NCBI GenBank assembly: GCA_902363825.1
Contig: CABJBK010000017.1
Location: 1-49,698, forward strand
Length of the DNA stretch: 49,698 bases
Reading direction: 5' to 3'
Source: Lachnospiraceae bacterium
Lineage (GTDB): Bacteria; Bacillota; Clostridia; Lachnospirales; Lachnospiraceae
Shown: positions 20,654 through 29,900 of the stretch, one piece after another
Layout: each line of letters begins with the position of its first letter
How positions within the stretch are numbered: the first letter of the stretch is position 1
The notes under the pieces: generated by a model
Database searches by the model: none
What the model was told of the DNA's origin: nothing
The model's input: only the letters and a program-made list of their open reading frames with translations
Made by a program: the position numbers and the translations under genes

Positions 20654-22162
20654 GTGATACCCATAGCCATTTACCATTGGAACATCGGCATTGTGAGCCG
20701 AGGAAAAGGCAAATCAGCTGTTGCCGCAGCCGCCTACCGAAGCGGTGAAAAGCTGACAAACGAATGGGACGGAATGACCCATGACTACACTCGCAAAGGC
20801 GGCGTTGTCCATACCGAAATCATGCTGCCGTCCCACGCACCGCCCTCATTCGCTGACCGTTCAACCTTGTGGAACAGCGTGGAGCTTTACGAGAAAGCCG
20901 GGAACGCCCAGCTTGCGCGTGAGATTGACGCAGCACTCCCCATAGAATTATCCAGAGAGGAACAGATCCGGCTTGTCCGGGACTACTGTTCCTCTCAATT
21001 TGTTTCCAGAGGAATGTGTGTGGATTTTGTTATCCACGACACCAACAGCGGCAACCCCCATTGTCATATCATGCTGACTATGCGCCCCCTTGACGGGCGC
21101 GGCGCGTGGGCGGCAAAGTCCAAAAAGGAATATGACCTTGATGAAAACGGTGAGCGTATCCGCTTGCCAAGCGGCAGATACAAGACGCACAAAGTTGACC
21201 TTACAGGCTGGAACGATAAGGACAACACCCTCTTGTGGCGCAAGGCATGGGCTGACTTTGCCAACGACTTTTTGGAGAGGAACGGAAGCCCGGAGCGTAT
21301 CGACCACCGCAGCAACGCCGAGAGAGGAATTGACGAGATACCCACCGTCCACATGGGCGTGGCGGCTTGCCAGATGGAGAAGAAAGGTATCGCCACCGAG
21401 AAAGGCGAACTGAACCGAAATATCCAAAAGGCAAACCGCCTTATCCGGGAAATCCGGGCGCAGGTTGGGAAGCTCAAAGAATGGATTTCCGACCTGTTCA
21501 AAGCGCGGGAAACCGCCCCGGAACAGCCGCCGCAATCTCCCAACCTCGCAAATCTGTTGATGAAGTATTTGAGCGTTCAGAGAGAAAAGAGCCGGAAGTA
21601 TTCGCAAAGTTGGCAGCACCAACACGCAGCCGACGAACTGAAAACCATAGCGGCAGCGGTCAACTATCTTTCCGAGCATGGCATCTCGACCCTTGACGAA
21701 CTGGACGCCTCTCTTTCCTCTGTCAGCGATAAAGCCTATTCAATCCGGGAGGGAATGAAAACCGCCGAGCAGCGCATGAAAGAACTGCAAAAACTCATGG
21801 AGTACGGCAGAAATTATCAGACCTACAAGCCCATACAGGACGAGTACCGGCAAATCCGCTGGAAAGGAAAACAGGAGAAGTTTGCGGAAGCCCGCCGCGC
21901 CGAGCTTACCCTATGGGACGCGGCAAACCGCTATCTCCATGCAAATCTGCCGAAAGGAACAAAGACCTTGCCTATTGCGGAATGGGAACAGGAATATGCT
22001 GACCTCAAAACGCAGAGGGACAGCGATTATACCAAACTGAAAGATACCCGCGCCGAGGTTGCCGAGCTTCAAAAAATCCGCAGGTGCGTGGATATTGCAC
22101 TCCGCGCCGATCAGCCGGAGCAGACGCAGAGCCGCACCAAGCGGCAGGAACAGGAGCGATAA
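20654..22162 (+). CDS. mobA: MobA/MobL-family relaxase (MOBQ)
   Basis: The protein (502 residues from 20654) begins IPIAIYHWNIGIVSRGKGKSAVAAAAYRSGE, the signature N-terminus of MobA/MobL relaxases, and carries the metal-binding HCH motif in GNPHCHIMLTMRPL (codons near 21059-21067). The C-terminal half is charged and helical. It would nick the IncQ-like oriT lying immediately upstream and lead the strand through a helper channel. The frame is open for another 75 codons upstream, but that part overlaps the oriT repeats and is not relaxase-like. GTG 20654 or the ATA at 20663 (which would give the canonical MAIYH start, with GGGAGGTG 8 bases before it) are the possible starts. Confidence 0.92.
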   Translation: MIPIAIYHWNIGIVSRGKGKSAVAAAAYRSGEKLTNEWDGMTHDYTRKGGVVHTEIMLPSHAPPSFADRSTLWNSVELYEKAGNAQLAREIDAALPIELSREEQIRLVRDYCSSQFVSRGMCVDFVIHDTNSGNPHCHIMLTMRPLDGRGAWAAKSKKEYDLDENGERIRLPSGRYKTHKVDLTGWNDKDNTLLWRKAWADFANDFLERNGSPERIDHRSNAERGIDEIPTVHMGVAACQMEKKGIATEKGELNRNIQKANRLIREIRAQVGKLKEWISDLFKARETAPEQPPQSPNLANLLMKYLSVQREKSRKYSQSWQHQHAADELKTIAAAVNYLSEHGISTLDELDASLSSVSDKAYSIREGMKTAEQRMKELQKLMEYGRNYQTYKPIQDEYRQIRWKGKQEKFAEARRAELTLWDAANRYLHANLPKGTKTLPIAEWEQEYADLKTQRDSDYTKLKDTRAEVAELQKIRRCVDIALRADQPEQTQSRTKRQEQER

Positions 22163-22166
22163 AGAA

Positions 22167-22208
22167 AAGGACGGGCAAGCTGCTTTGCCTGTCCGTCCTA
22201 AATGTTTT
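22167..22208 (+). terminator. Hairpin terminator after the relaxase gene
   Basis: AGGACGG near 22167 pairs with CCGTCCT ending about 22199, extended past a bulge by GCAA/TTGC around the apical loop, and is followed by AAATGTTTTT. It lies between the plus-strand relaxase and the minus-strand gene ending at 22240. Confidence 0.65.
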
Positions 22209-22239
22209 TCGATAAAATGGACGCTATTGATTCCTAATA

Positions 22240-22659
22240 TTAAAACCAACTTGCTCTTTCGTCCCTAAATTCGGGCAGGTCACTATGCTCATAAGGATTA
22301 TAATTATTCAAATTGCAGCCAAACTCTTTCAATGATTTTATTTTATTATCCTTTGTCCATTCAACCAGGGAAATTCCATCAAATTCCTCTATGCTCCCAT
22401 TGTTCATTTCATTTTTGAAATACCACTCCACAATCGTCTGATTTCCTTTGTGGAAAAATTGTTTGATTTCCCAAGCAACGACTTTGCCACGAGTATTCCA
22501 TTCCTGAAACCAGTGTTTTACGATTTGACGGTTATTATATTTTGGACTCCAACTTTCAGTATAAATTACATCTTCTGCAAAAATATTATCAATACCTAAA
22601 TCCTGTTTTGTAAGCCACATTTCAAACCATAAGTGAATAATTCTTTCTCTTTCATTCAC
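22240..22659 (-). CDS. NTF2/SnoaL-like protein, cargo gene
   Basis: The 139-residue protein (VNERERIIHLWFEMWLTKQDLG...) has the outline of an NTF2-like fold: N-terminal helices, then WSPKYNNRQIVKHWFQEWN and a beta-rich half (VVAWEIKQFFHKGNQTIVEWYFKNEMN, ISLVEWTKDNKIKSLKEF). Such proteins bind small ligands or act as polyketide-cyclase-like enzymes; no catalytic residues can be assigned. GTG 22659 is chosen because GAGG lies about 9 bases upstream on the minus strand; an ATG at 22698 would add 13 residues. It is the only minus-strand gene in the window, is much richer in A and T than its neighbours, and splits the relaxase from the replication gene, so it looks recently acquired. Confidence 0.72.
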   Translation of the reverse strand: MNERERIIHLWFEMWLTKQDLGIDNIFAEDVIYTESWSPKYNNRQIVKHWFQEWNTRGKVVAWEIKQFFHKGNQTIVEWYFKNEMNNGSIEEFDGISLVEWTKDNKIKSLKEFGCNLNNYNPYEHSDLPEFRDERASWF

Positions 22660-22748
22660 AATCCAGCACCTCACTAACTTCCGATTTTTCGGTTTCATTC
22701 TACATCAAAACTATGAACAATTCAACCACAGAAAGAGAGGTATCAGCC

Positions 22749-24626
22749 ATGTATTACACCCAAGAACAGATAGACCACGCCAACCAAGCCGACCTTGTTT
22801 CTTTCCTGCAATCACAGGGCGAGCAGCTTACCCGCGCCGGAAATGAATACCGCTGGAAGCGGCACGACAGCTTGACCGTCCGGGGAAACAAATGGTACAG
22901 GCACAGCCAGAGCAAGGGCGGCGCACCTGTTGATTTTGTCATGGAGTTTTTCGGCAAGAGCTTTACCGAAGCCGTTGAACTGCTGACAGGAGAAAAAGGC
23001 GCAGCACCGCCGCCGGACAGACCAAGCCCCGCGCCCATTTCTGACTTCCGGCTGCCGCCCCGCAGCGATACCGCCGGACAAGTGAAAAGCTACCTTACCG
23101 AAGCCCGCCGCATTGATGAAGATGTGTCGGGCTTTTTCTTTTCCACCGGGGATATTTACGAGGAAGCCGCCCACCATAACGCCGTATTCGTAGGACGGGA
23201 CGAGGACGGAGTACCACGCTACGCCCACCAACGCGGTACAGCCGGGAGCTTCCGGCTTGATGTGAAAGGCAGCGACAAAGCCTTTAACTTCTGCTACCGT
23301 GGCGAGGGCGAAAGATTGTTTGTCTTTGAAGCCCCGATAGACCTCTTATCTTTCCTCTGCCTGTTCAAAAAGGACTGGCAAAAGCAAAGCTATCTGTCAT
23401 TGGGCGGCGTGGGCGAAAAAGCCCTGCTCCGCTTTCTCTCTGACCGTCCGAACATCAAGACCGTTTACCTCTGCCTTGACAACGACAACGCCGGAAACGA
23501 TGCTTGCAGCCGCCTTGCAGAGCTTGTGCCGGAGGGCTTGACCGTCCATCGGCTTATCCCTCTTTTCAAGGACTGGAACGAGGTATTGCAGCACCGGGCA
23601 GAAATCACAGACGGGAAGTATTTGCGGGAAGCAATCTACGGCTTGAAAGAGCCGCCGCAGGAAGAAACCGTTGAGATTATCCGCATGAGCGAGGTTGACA
23701 CACAGACCGTTGAATGGCTATGGGAGCCGTATATTCCCTTTGGGAAAGTAACCATTGTGCAGGGCAATCCCGGCGAGGGCAAGACCACTTTTGCCCTACG
23801 CCTTGCCGCCGCCTGCACCACCGGGGGAACGCTGCCGGGAATGAAGCCCTTGCCGCCATTCCAAGTAATTTACCAGACCGCCGAGGACGGGCTGGGCGAT
23901 ACCGTCAAGCCACGCTTGATAGAAGCCGCCGCAGACCTTGACCGGGTGCTTGTGATTGATGAAGCCAAGCGGGAGCTTACTCTGTCCGATGAGCGCATAG
24001 AAAAGGCAATCACGCAGAACGGGGCGCGTCTGATTATCCTTGACCCCATACAGGCGTACATGGGCGAAAAAACCGACATGAACCGGGCAAACGAAGTGCG
24101 CCCCATGTTCCGCCGCCTTGCCGATGTTGCCGAGCGTACCGGGTGCGCCGTTATCCTTATCGGACATCTCAACAAAGCTGCCGGAGGGCAGAGCGCATAC
24201 CGGGGCTTAGGTTCTATCGACTTCCGCGCCGCAGCAAGGAGCGTCCTGCTGATCGGGCGCGTGAAGCGAGAACCGAATGTGCGCGTTATCGTCCATGACA
24301 AATCTTCCCTTGCGCCGGAGGGCAAGCCCGTTGCCTTTTGCCTTGACCCGGAAACGGGCTTTTCGTGGATAGGCGAATATGATATAACCGCCGACGAGCT
24401 GCTGTCCGGCGCGGGCGGCAACACCGCCACCAAGACCGAACAGGCGGAACGGCTGATACTGGATTTACTGGCAGACGGGAAAGAGCTTGCCAGCGAGGAC
24501 ATAGAGAAAGCCGCCACAGAAGCGGGCATATCCGCCCGTACCGTCCGGGCGGCAAAGAGAAACCTTGACGGGCGCATTACCTCAAAGCGCATTGGCGCGG
24601 CATGGTATCACGCTCTTAAAAAGTGA
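22749..24626 (+). CDS. Toprim primase-like + RepA-type AAA ATPase replication protein
   Basis: The 625-residue protein joins an N-terminal primase-like part with a RecA-like helicase part. The N-terminus has a DUF3991-like DNA-binding segment (YRWKRHDSLTVRGNKWYRHSQSKGG) and a Toprim region (FVFEAPIDLLSF; VYLCLDNDNAGNDAC). The C-terminal motor is AAA_25/RepA-like, with Walker A GNPGEGKT at residues 339-346, LIILDPIQAYMG as Walker B and a VILIGHLNKAAGGQSAYRGLGS motif. The last 60 residues look like a winged helix. It probably primes and unwinds the excised or transferred DNA. ATG 22749 is preferred (AGAGAGG upstream); an ATG at 22713 would add 12 residues. Confidence 0.88.
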   Translation: MYYTQEQIDHANQADLVSFLQSQGEQLTRAGNEYRWKRHDSLTVRGNKWYRHSQSKGGAPVDFVMEFFGKSFTEAVELLTGEKGAAPPPDRPSPAPISDFRLPPRSDTAGQVKSYLTEARRIDEDVSGFFFSTGDIYEEAAHHNAVFVGRDEDGVPRYAHQRGTAGSFRLDVKGSDKAFNFCYRGEGERLFVFEAPIDLLSFLCLFKKDWQKQSYLSLGGVGEKALLRFLSDRPNIKTVYLCLDNDNAGNDACSRLAELVPEGLTVHRLIPLFKDWNEVLQHRAEITDGKYLREAIYGLKEPPQEETVEIIRMSEVDTQTVEWLWEPYIPFGKVTIVQGNPGEGKTTFALRLAAACTTGGTLPGMKPLPPFQVIYQTAEDGLGDTVKPRLIEAAADLDRVLVIDEAKRELTLSDERIEKAITQNGARLIILDPIQAYMGEKTDMNRANEVRPMFRRLADVAERTGCAVILIGHLNKAAGGQSAYRGLGSIDFRAAARSVLLIGRVKREPNVRVIVHDKSSLAPEGKPVAFCLDPETGFSWIGEYDITADELLSGAGGNTATKTEQAERLILDLLADGKELASEDIEKAATEAGISARTVRAAKRNLDGRITSKRIGAAWYHALKK

Positions 24627-24639
24627 AACGGCAAAATCC

Positions 24640-24685
24640 AAGTGGCAAAACCCAGATACCTTGCCACTTTGCCACTTCGCCACTT
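24640..24685. repeat. Inverted copy plus three tandem 8-bp repeats
   Basis: AAGTGGCAA (24640-24648) is the exact inverse of TTGCCACTT (24661-24669). The latter starts a run of three 8-bp units (TTGCCACT, TTGCCACT, TCGCCACT, 24661-24684). The cluster lies right after the replication gene and may be an iteron-type site or an operator. Confidence 0.6.
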
Positions 24686-24701
24686 CAACCTCAAAACCAC
24701 C

Positions 24702-24730
24702 GCCCCATGTATGACCGCATGGGGCTTTTC
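24702..24730 (+). terminator. Intrinsic terminator between the replication gene and tnpW
   Basis: GCCCCATG (24702-24709) and CATGGGGC (24718-24725) form a perfect 8-bp stem with an 8-nt loop followed by TTTTC. The ribosome site of the next gene (AAAGGAG) follows 12 bases later, so some read-through is likely. Confidence 0.78.
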
Positions 24731-24748
24731 TCATGGAAAGGAGAGCCT

Positions 24749-24949
24749 ATGAACAACGACACCAGCAACCGCAGCACCCCCGCAACCGCTTCCCCTCTGA
24801 CCGTAAAGGAAGCCGCGCCACCTGTAATGATAAAGAAAATCGGAAAGACCACCTACCGCGTCAAAATCCATTTCAGTGAAACGAGCAAAGAAACCATGAG
24901 CGACAAAATCAAGCGTCTGATTTTGAATGACAGCGAAAAAAGTTCTTAA
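24749..24949 (+). CDS. TnpW-like small transposon protein
   Basis: The 66-residue protein ends in VMIKKIGKTTYRVKIHFSE and TSKETMSDKIKRLILND, a short two-strand-plus-helix module of the kind annotated as TnpW in Clostridia elements. The N-terminal 25 residues are Ser/Thr/Ala-rich. ATG 24749 has AAAGGAG 8 bases upstream. It is the last gene before the right end; in the excised circle it would lie directly before the recombinase gene, reproducing the tnpW-tnpX order of the left element. Function unknown. Confidence 0.7.
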   Translation: MNNDTSNRSTPATASPLTVKEAAPPVMIKKIGKTTYRVKIHFSETSKETMSDKIKRLILNDSEKSS

Positions 24950-24955
24950 ACACCC

Positions 24956-24976
24956 TTGACAAAACGTATCAGAGGA
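24956..24976 (+). other. Right end (attR) of the second element, with outward -35 box
   Basis: A perfect TTGACA (24956-24961) points out of the element and ends 11 bases before the GA crossover (24972-24973, or equivalently 24975-24976). After it the topoisomerase frame resumes as GAG GAC AGC CTG. In the integrated state the 17-base-spaced positions beyond the junction (CTGTCC, 24979-24984) are not a -10 box. In the circle they become TATGCT from the left end. Confidence 0.8.
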
Positions 24977-25661
24977 CAGCCTGCTGTCCGCCATGGAGCG
25001 AGCCGGAGCAGAGGATATGGGCGATGAAGTGGAGAGAAAAGGACTTGGCACACCTGCCACCAGAGCGGATATAATAGAAAAACTGGTAAAAGACGGATTC
25101 GTAAAACGTGAGAAAAAGCAGATGATTCCGACAGAGGACGGAATGAAGCTGATCACGATACTTCCGGATGTAGTAAAATCTCCGAAACTGACTGCTGACT
25201 GGGAGAATGAGCTTACTCTTGTATCCAAAGGAGAAGTTGCTGCAGAACAGTTTATGTCAGGTATTGAAGCAATGGTAACTGATCTTGTAAAGACCTATCA
25301 CAGCGTTAGTGATGAACATAAAGCCATGTTTGGCACAGGCAAGGGTGGACAAGAAGCGCTAGGCAAATGCCCGAAGTGTGGTGCTGATGTAGTCAAGGGA
25401 AAATTTGGAGCGTACTGTACCGGGAAGTGCGGTATGAATGTCGGCAGGGCACTTGGGGTAACACTTTCCGATTCACAGGTCAAGAGCCTGCTTCAAGGGA
25501 AAAAGATACTTGTCAAAGGTCTGAAAGGAAAGAAAGGCAGTTATGATGCGTACCTGATTCCAGAGAGTGTAGAGGAATTTTCCTATACGAAAGATGGTAA
25601 AGAAATCATAGGATTCCAGTATAAGTTTAAGATGGAATTTCCACAGAAGAAGGATAAGTAG
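24972..25661 (+). pseudogene. topB: DNA topoisomerase III, C-terminal part
   Basis: The frame resumes EDSLLSAMERAGAEDMGDEVERKGLGTPATRADIIEKL, the conserved final part of the type IA core (GTPATRADII), and runs through a C-terminal zinc-ribbon-like segment (CPKCGADVVKGKFGAYC, then GKCGMN). The sequence fits directly onto residue 475 of the fragment at 14643. The first internal ATG is 24993 but no ribosome site precedes it, so this half is probably not translated while the element is in place. The disruption is exact, with no lost codons, so the gene is recoverable rather than decayed. Confidence 0.93.
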
Positions 25662-25755
25662 AAAAAACTTGAAAAACTTTGAAAAACATTTTTTATAATA
25701 ATTTGTAAGATTTTGTCGAAAACTGTCATGTATATAGTGAAGGGAGAATTTTAGC

Positions 25756-25995
25756 ATGAGTAAGGAAGAAGAAATAGAGATGTTGAAAGAAAAACTTGAC
25801 TATTATACGTTGGTAGCCACCGATGAGGAATTTGATGCCGAAGAAGTTATAAAAATTGTAAAAAGGCTGGAAGAACTTGAGCCGACAGAAGCACCGGAAA
25901 AATCTGTCGCTGAATTTTTGCACGATTTCTGGAAATATTGCGAGGAACGAGAAAGGGAGGAAAAAATACTAGAAGAATTTCGGAAGCAGAAATAG
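25756..25995 (+). CDS. Small acidic helical protein, unknown function
   Basis: The 79-residue protein (MSKEEEIEMLKEKLDYYTLVA...) is strongly charged and almost wholly helical, with 25 or more Glu residues and no membrane segment. AAGGGAG lies about 10 bases before ATG 25756. It follows topB by about 90 bases in an AT-rich spacer with two TTGAAAAAC words and could depend on topB transcription. I do not recognise a family. Confidence 0.7.
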   Translation: MSKEEEIEMLKEKLDYYTLVATDEEFDAEEVIKIVKRLEELEPTEAPEKSVAEFLHDFWKYCEEREREEKILEEFRKQK

Positions 25996-26071
25996 CTGTA
26001 TCTATGATGAAAAAAGTGTGGTATTATGAGAGAAAGAAATTTGCAAATCGATATTTGTGGAGGTAATCTAC

Positions 26072-26401
26072 ATGGCAAAACACGAGTTTGGAATTATGAT
26101 GGATGCTCCTCAGCAGGGCAAGCGATATGACGAGTATGAGCCGTGGAAATATGCCTGTATTTCTGTTGATGACGCCTATTTGGACGGCGTTGTCGAAAGG
26201 CTTACATCCATTGACTTCTATTGGCATACACTTTCCGTCAAAGGCAAAGGGCTTGCATACTGTGGTGTTACACTTGTTCCACCTTGTTCGCTAAAGGCAT
26301 TTATTGATGTCATTGCAGATAATTCTGAACTATCCGAACTGAAAAAGCTGTTAGAAAATGCATTAAGCAATAACAAGTGGGTAATTCATTACGGACTCTG
26401 A
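26072..26401 (+). CDS. Conserved-looking hypothetical ICE protein
   Basis: The 109-residue protein (MAKHEFGIMMDAPQQGKRYDEYEPWKY...) is soluble, with aromatic residues throughout (YDEYEPWKYACISVDD, STDFYWHTL-like segment) and a C-terminal helix KKLLENALSNNKWVIHYG. ATG 26072 has GGAGG 9 bases upstream. The fold and function are not recognised; position between topB and the helicase gene suggests an accessory ICE protein. Confidence 0.72.
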   Translation: MAKHEFGIMMDAPQQGKRYDEYEPWKYACISVDDAYLDGVVERLTSIDFYWHTLSVKGKGLAYCGVTLVPPCSLKAFIDVIADNSELSELKKLLENALSNNKWVIHYGL

Positions 26402-26469
26402 TAGAGACAAATTCAAGTTTGTCGGTGCAACACTAATACCACACATAACTAAAATAACAACACAGCGTC

Positions 26470-26505
26470 AGAGCGTATGGGAAAACCTGTACGCTCTAAT
26501 TTTTT
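26470..26505 (+). terminator. Leader hairpin with U-tract before gene 26528
   Basis: AGAGCGTA (26470-26477) pairs with TACGCTCT (26490-26497), loop 12 nt, followed by AATTTTTT. It ends only about 11 bases before the ribosome site (GGAGG) of the next gene, so it may act as an attenuator as well as a terminator. Confidence 0.72.
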
Positions 26506-26527
26506 ATCAAAAAATGGAGGAAAACAC

Positions 26528-26824
26528 ATGGAAGAAACAAATGTAACAATGACAGCAGAGGAAATGCAGGGTGAGCCTGCGGCAAAGGAAAATGAGACAA
26601 AGGCGGAGAAGTTTATCCGTATTGGTGAGTACCGCATGAATAAGGCGGTGGATGCTATTGGCAGACTGGAGAATCTTGCAAATCGAGGTTCCTACGAATA
26701 TACACAGGAACAGGTAGATGCTATGTTTCAGGCATTAGAGGGGAGGGTTGCGGAAGTTAAGGCGAGATTTACGCCTAAGAAAGCGGCTGAGAGTAAGACT
26801 TTCAGCTTTGGTACAACGGAATAG
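26528..26824 (+). CDS. Small ICE protein, unknown function
   Basis: The 98-residue protein has a Glu/Thr-rich N-terminus (MEETNVTMTAEEMQGEPA) and a helical body (AEKFIRIGEYRMNKAVDAIGRLENLANRG; QVDAMFQALEGRVAEVKARF), then a basic tail. ATG 26528 is chosen for its GGAGG site 9 bases upstream, which lies just after the leader hairpin; the open frame upstream runs through the hairpin. Proteins of this kind precede the giant helicase gene in related ICEs as far as I recall. Function unknown. Confidence 0.7.
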   Translation: MEETNVTMTAEEMQGEPAAKENETKAEKFIRIGEYRMNKAVDAIGRLENLANRGSYEYTQEQVDAMFQALEGRVAEVKARFTPKKAAESKTFSFGTTE

Positions 26825-26845
26825 GAATGTAACGGGAAGTAAGGG

Positions 26846-26880
26846 AAAGGCAGTCATGTAGTGTATGTGGCTGCCTTTTT
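26846..26880 (+). terminator. GGCAGTCA/TGGCTGCC leader hairpin before the giant helicase gene
   Basis: AAAGGCAG (26846-26853) pairs with CTGCCTTT (26871-26878) and is followed by TTTTTGTC. The stem-loop ends about 17 bases before the AAGGAG site of the gene starting at 26910. A very similar hairpin (GGCAGTCA...TGGCTGCCTTTTGTC) precedes the other giant gene at 44470. Confidence 0.72.
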
Positions 26881-26909
26881 GTCGTATCTATGACAGGAAG
26901 GAGAACTGT

Positions 26910-29900
26910 GTGAGAAAATATGATTTTATATCGGCTCTGGCAAAAGAGACAGCAGCCGAGGTTGTCAAAAATCGTGAGGAATGGATGAAATACCTGACTA
27001 CAGCGGCAAGGCTGTATAAGTATCCGTTCCGGGAACAGCTTTTGATCTATGCACAAAGACCGGACGCAACAGCGTGTGCTTCCATAGAACTGTGGAATGA
27101 GCGGATGCACTGCTGGGTAAACAAAGGGGCAAAGGGTATTGCACTTCTGGACGAGGACGAAGCACATGGCAAGCGTCTGAAATATGTTTTTGATGTTTCA
27201 GATGTCCATGCGGCAAGGAGAATCGGACGGTATCCGGAACTCTGGGAATTACATGAGGAACATAAGGAAGATGTAATTAAGCGTCTAGAGCAGACTTATG
27301 GTGCTACCGATGATAAGAAGCTGTTTGAAGAAAGACTTATTGAGATAGCTGAGAGGATTGCGGCAGATTATTATGAGGAATTGCTGCCGGATTTGAAGTA
27401 CATGATCGAGGGCAGTTTTTTAGAAGGACTGGACGAGCAGAATGTCGGTATCCGGTTAAGAGATACTTTATCGGAGAGTATTTCTTTTACACTTTTATCT
27501 GCCTGTGGTGCAGATATGGAGGAGTATGGTTCGGAATTTGCTTTTGATTTTATCCATGAATTTAATTCCATGAACACCCTTGCGGTACTTGGAGATGCAG
27601 CCAATGAGCTTGCAAAACCGGTACTTTTAGAGATTGGAAGAACCATAAGGGCATATAACAGGAGCCACGAACAGGAACAATCGCAAAATTTAACGCAGAA
27701 AGGACTTGCAAATACTTCTAAAATAGACTACAATGCGTTAAAGCGTGAAAGCGAGAGCAGACATGAAGAACAGATAGACAACAACCAAAACAGCGTAGAA
27801 AGGGGCAATAGAGATGAATCTGACATACGAGAAGAACGGGGATTACCTGATCCCGACATTACAGGCGGACATTCAGCCGGAGGGAACGGTAACGAAGTAC
27901 GGAATGATGAGAGAGACTTATCTGAAGGAGAACCACAGGGGCGTGTACTCAGCGTTTCTTCTGAAAGGAACATTGAAAGAACACCTGCTGACGATCCAGA
28001 AGCAGGCAGAGGAGAGAATGGAGAAGCTGACGAGCCAGATGGCGGCAACCGAGGGAGTGACCGAACAACTCAAGGAAGCCGATCAGATGCTCTGGGTAGC
28101 GAAGATGAACAGCATTCGAAACCGAGCAGAGGAAGTGGTTCTGGGAGAACTGGTTTACAGTCTGTAACAGACACAGATGATCTTCTCCGGGGAGAAGCAC
28201 CGGAACCCACCTTTACACAACTCAGTCTGTTTCCTTCTTTTGAGGAACAGGTCGGCACAATCGCAGCAGCGGAAGCAAGTATTCAATATACCATGCCCGC
28301 TGCTTTTTCTTTGCCACAGGAGCAGATTGACAGTATCTTGCGTAGTGGCGGCGGTAGGGATAACAGCAGAAAACGTATCTATGCCAAGTATCAGCAGGGT
28401 AAGACACCGGAAGAAATGGCAGAATTTTTAAAGAACGAGTATAAGACTACCGGAAAAGGTTTTGAGTTTGACGGAAATCCTGTTTCACTGTGGTTTGATG
28501 AAATGGGTATGCGTATCGGTTATGGTACATCGGCAAAGGAAAATACCCTTGCAGTGATGAGCTGGAGCGAAGTGGAGAGCCATATCCGTGTTATGGTGGA
28601 GAATGGTACTTATATGAGTGCCAATGAAGTATTCCTTGTGGATGCGGTGGAACATGAGAGAATTGCTACGGACATTAACAATTTCTTCCGTGACGGTATA
28701 TCGGAAATGCCGGAGAGTCTGGAGCTTAAATTTTCTAACTACCCGGCAAGCATGGAAAGGCTATGCGAGCTTTTATCCACCACTGAGGGCAGACAACTGA
28801 TTCAGGATGAGCTTGAAAAGGCAAAAGCAGAGCTTGACAGCGGAGAAAAGCAGATTAAATGGCGGTATGTGAAAAGACCGGATTATTTATTAGAACAGCT
28901 TGCGGATTTAGGTGTGGAAAAGAAAGAATTTCCGGTGCTTGATACGGTGGATGTAAGGAATGAGGATTTTATCACACAGGACGAGATTGATTACAGGCTG
29001 ACTGGTGGAAGCGGCTTTGAACATGGAAAGTTCCGTATCTATGAGTATTTCATGGAAGGGCATGACAAGAAAGATAACATTGCTTTTCTGAAAAATGAAT
29101 ATGGTACAGGTGGCAGCTCCCATGCACTTCCAGGAAGTGACAGTGGGCACGAGGATCACGATGCCAAAGGTATCCGTCTGGAGAAAGGTAACTATGGCAG
29201 TCCTTACGCAAAGGTGCTTTTAAACTGGAATGTTGTCGAGAAACGTATCCGGGAGCTTGTGCAGGCAGATAAATACCTTTCGCCAGAGGGAAAGGAAGCC
29301 TATGCACAGTACAAACAGGAACAGGCAGAGAAAGCCATGCAAAAAGAACAGGAGAAGTTAGAGCATGGCACCCGCCTGGAATGTAAGGAAGCTATTGAGA
29401 AGGCGATTGCAGAAAACTTTGACGGTACCACGCTTCCGAGAAATACCGCAAAGGGTGTTATCGAGCAGTATGGAAAGGAACGTGTGGAATATGTCCTTGC
29501 CAACACCATTATGCACTTATCCCATGATGGGCGTTTTTCTGACAATAACAAGGAATGGGCAAAGGGCATTGTACCGAGTGCAGAATGGAATACGAGAGAT
29601 CTGATTGTAACCTCGCACCCGGCTGTGCTTGACGGCTTTACCAATCAGGCAAGGCGGTATCAGGAATTAGATAGGGAGCCGGAAAAACAGCCTGTACCGG
29701 AGAGGGAAGAAACAGAAACCATTTCTGAAGGAGAAGCAAAAGCTCCGAAAACCGAAAAAGCAGACATAGAGCAGTTAAATAAAAGGCTATCTGAAATGTC
29801 GGCTGTGGTTAAAATCTGCGGAGCATTAGACCGGAAAGATGTGGTTGGCTTGAACGAAGAAACACAGGCAGTCACGATTACTGACGATGAGCGAACTTTA

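Noticed and set aside
20948..21679. 243-codon minus-strand open frame opposite the second relaxase gene
   Set aside because: It mirrors the codon pattern of the MobA/MobL gene and shows no protein-family signal.
23870..24592. 240-codon minus-strand open frame opposite the replication gene
   Set aside because: It is Ser/Arg/Pro-rich antisense sequence with no ribosome site; the plus strand has clear Walker motifs.
24993..25661. The topoisomerase tail as an independent gene
   Set aside because: No ribosome site precedes its first ATG, and the sequence fits exactly onto the fragment ending at 16067.
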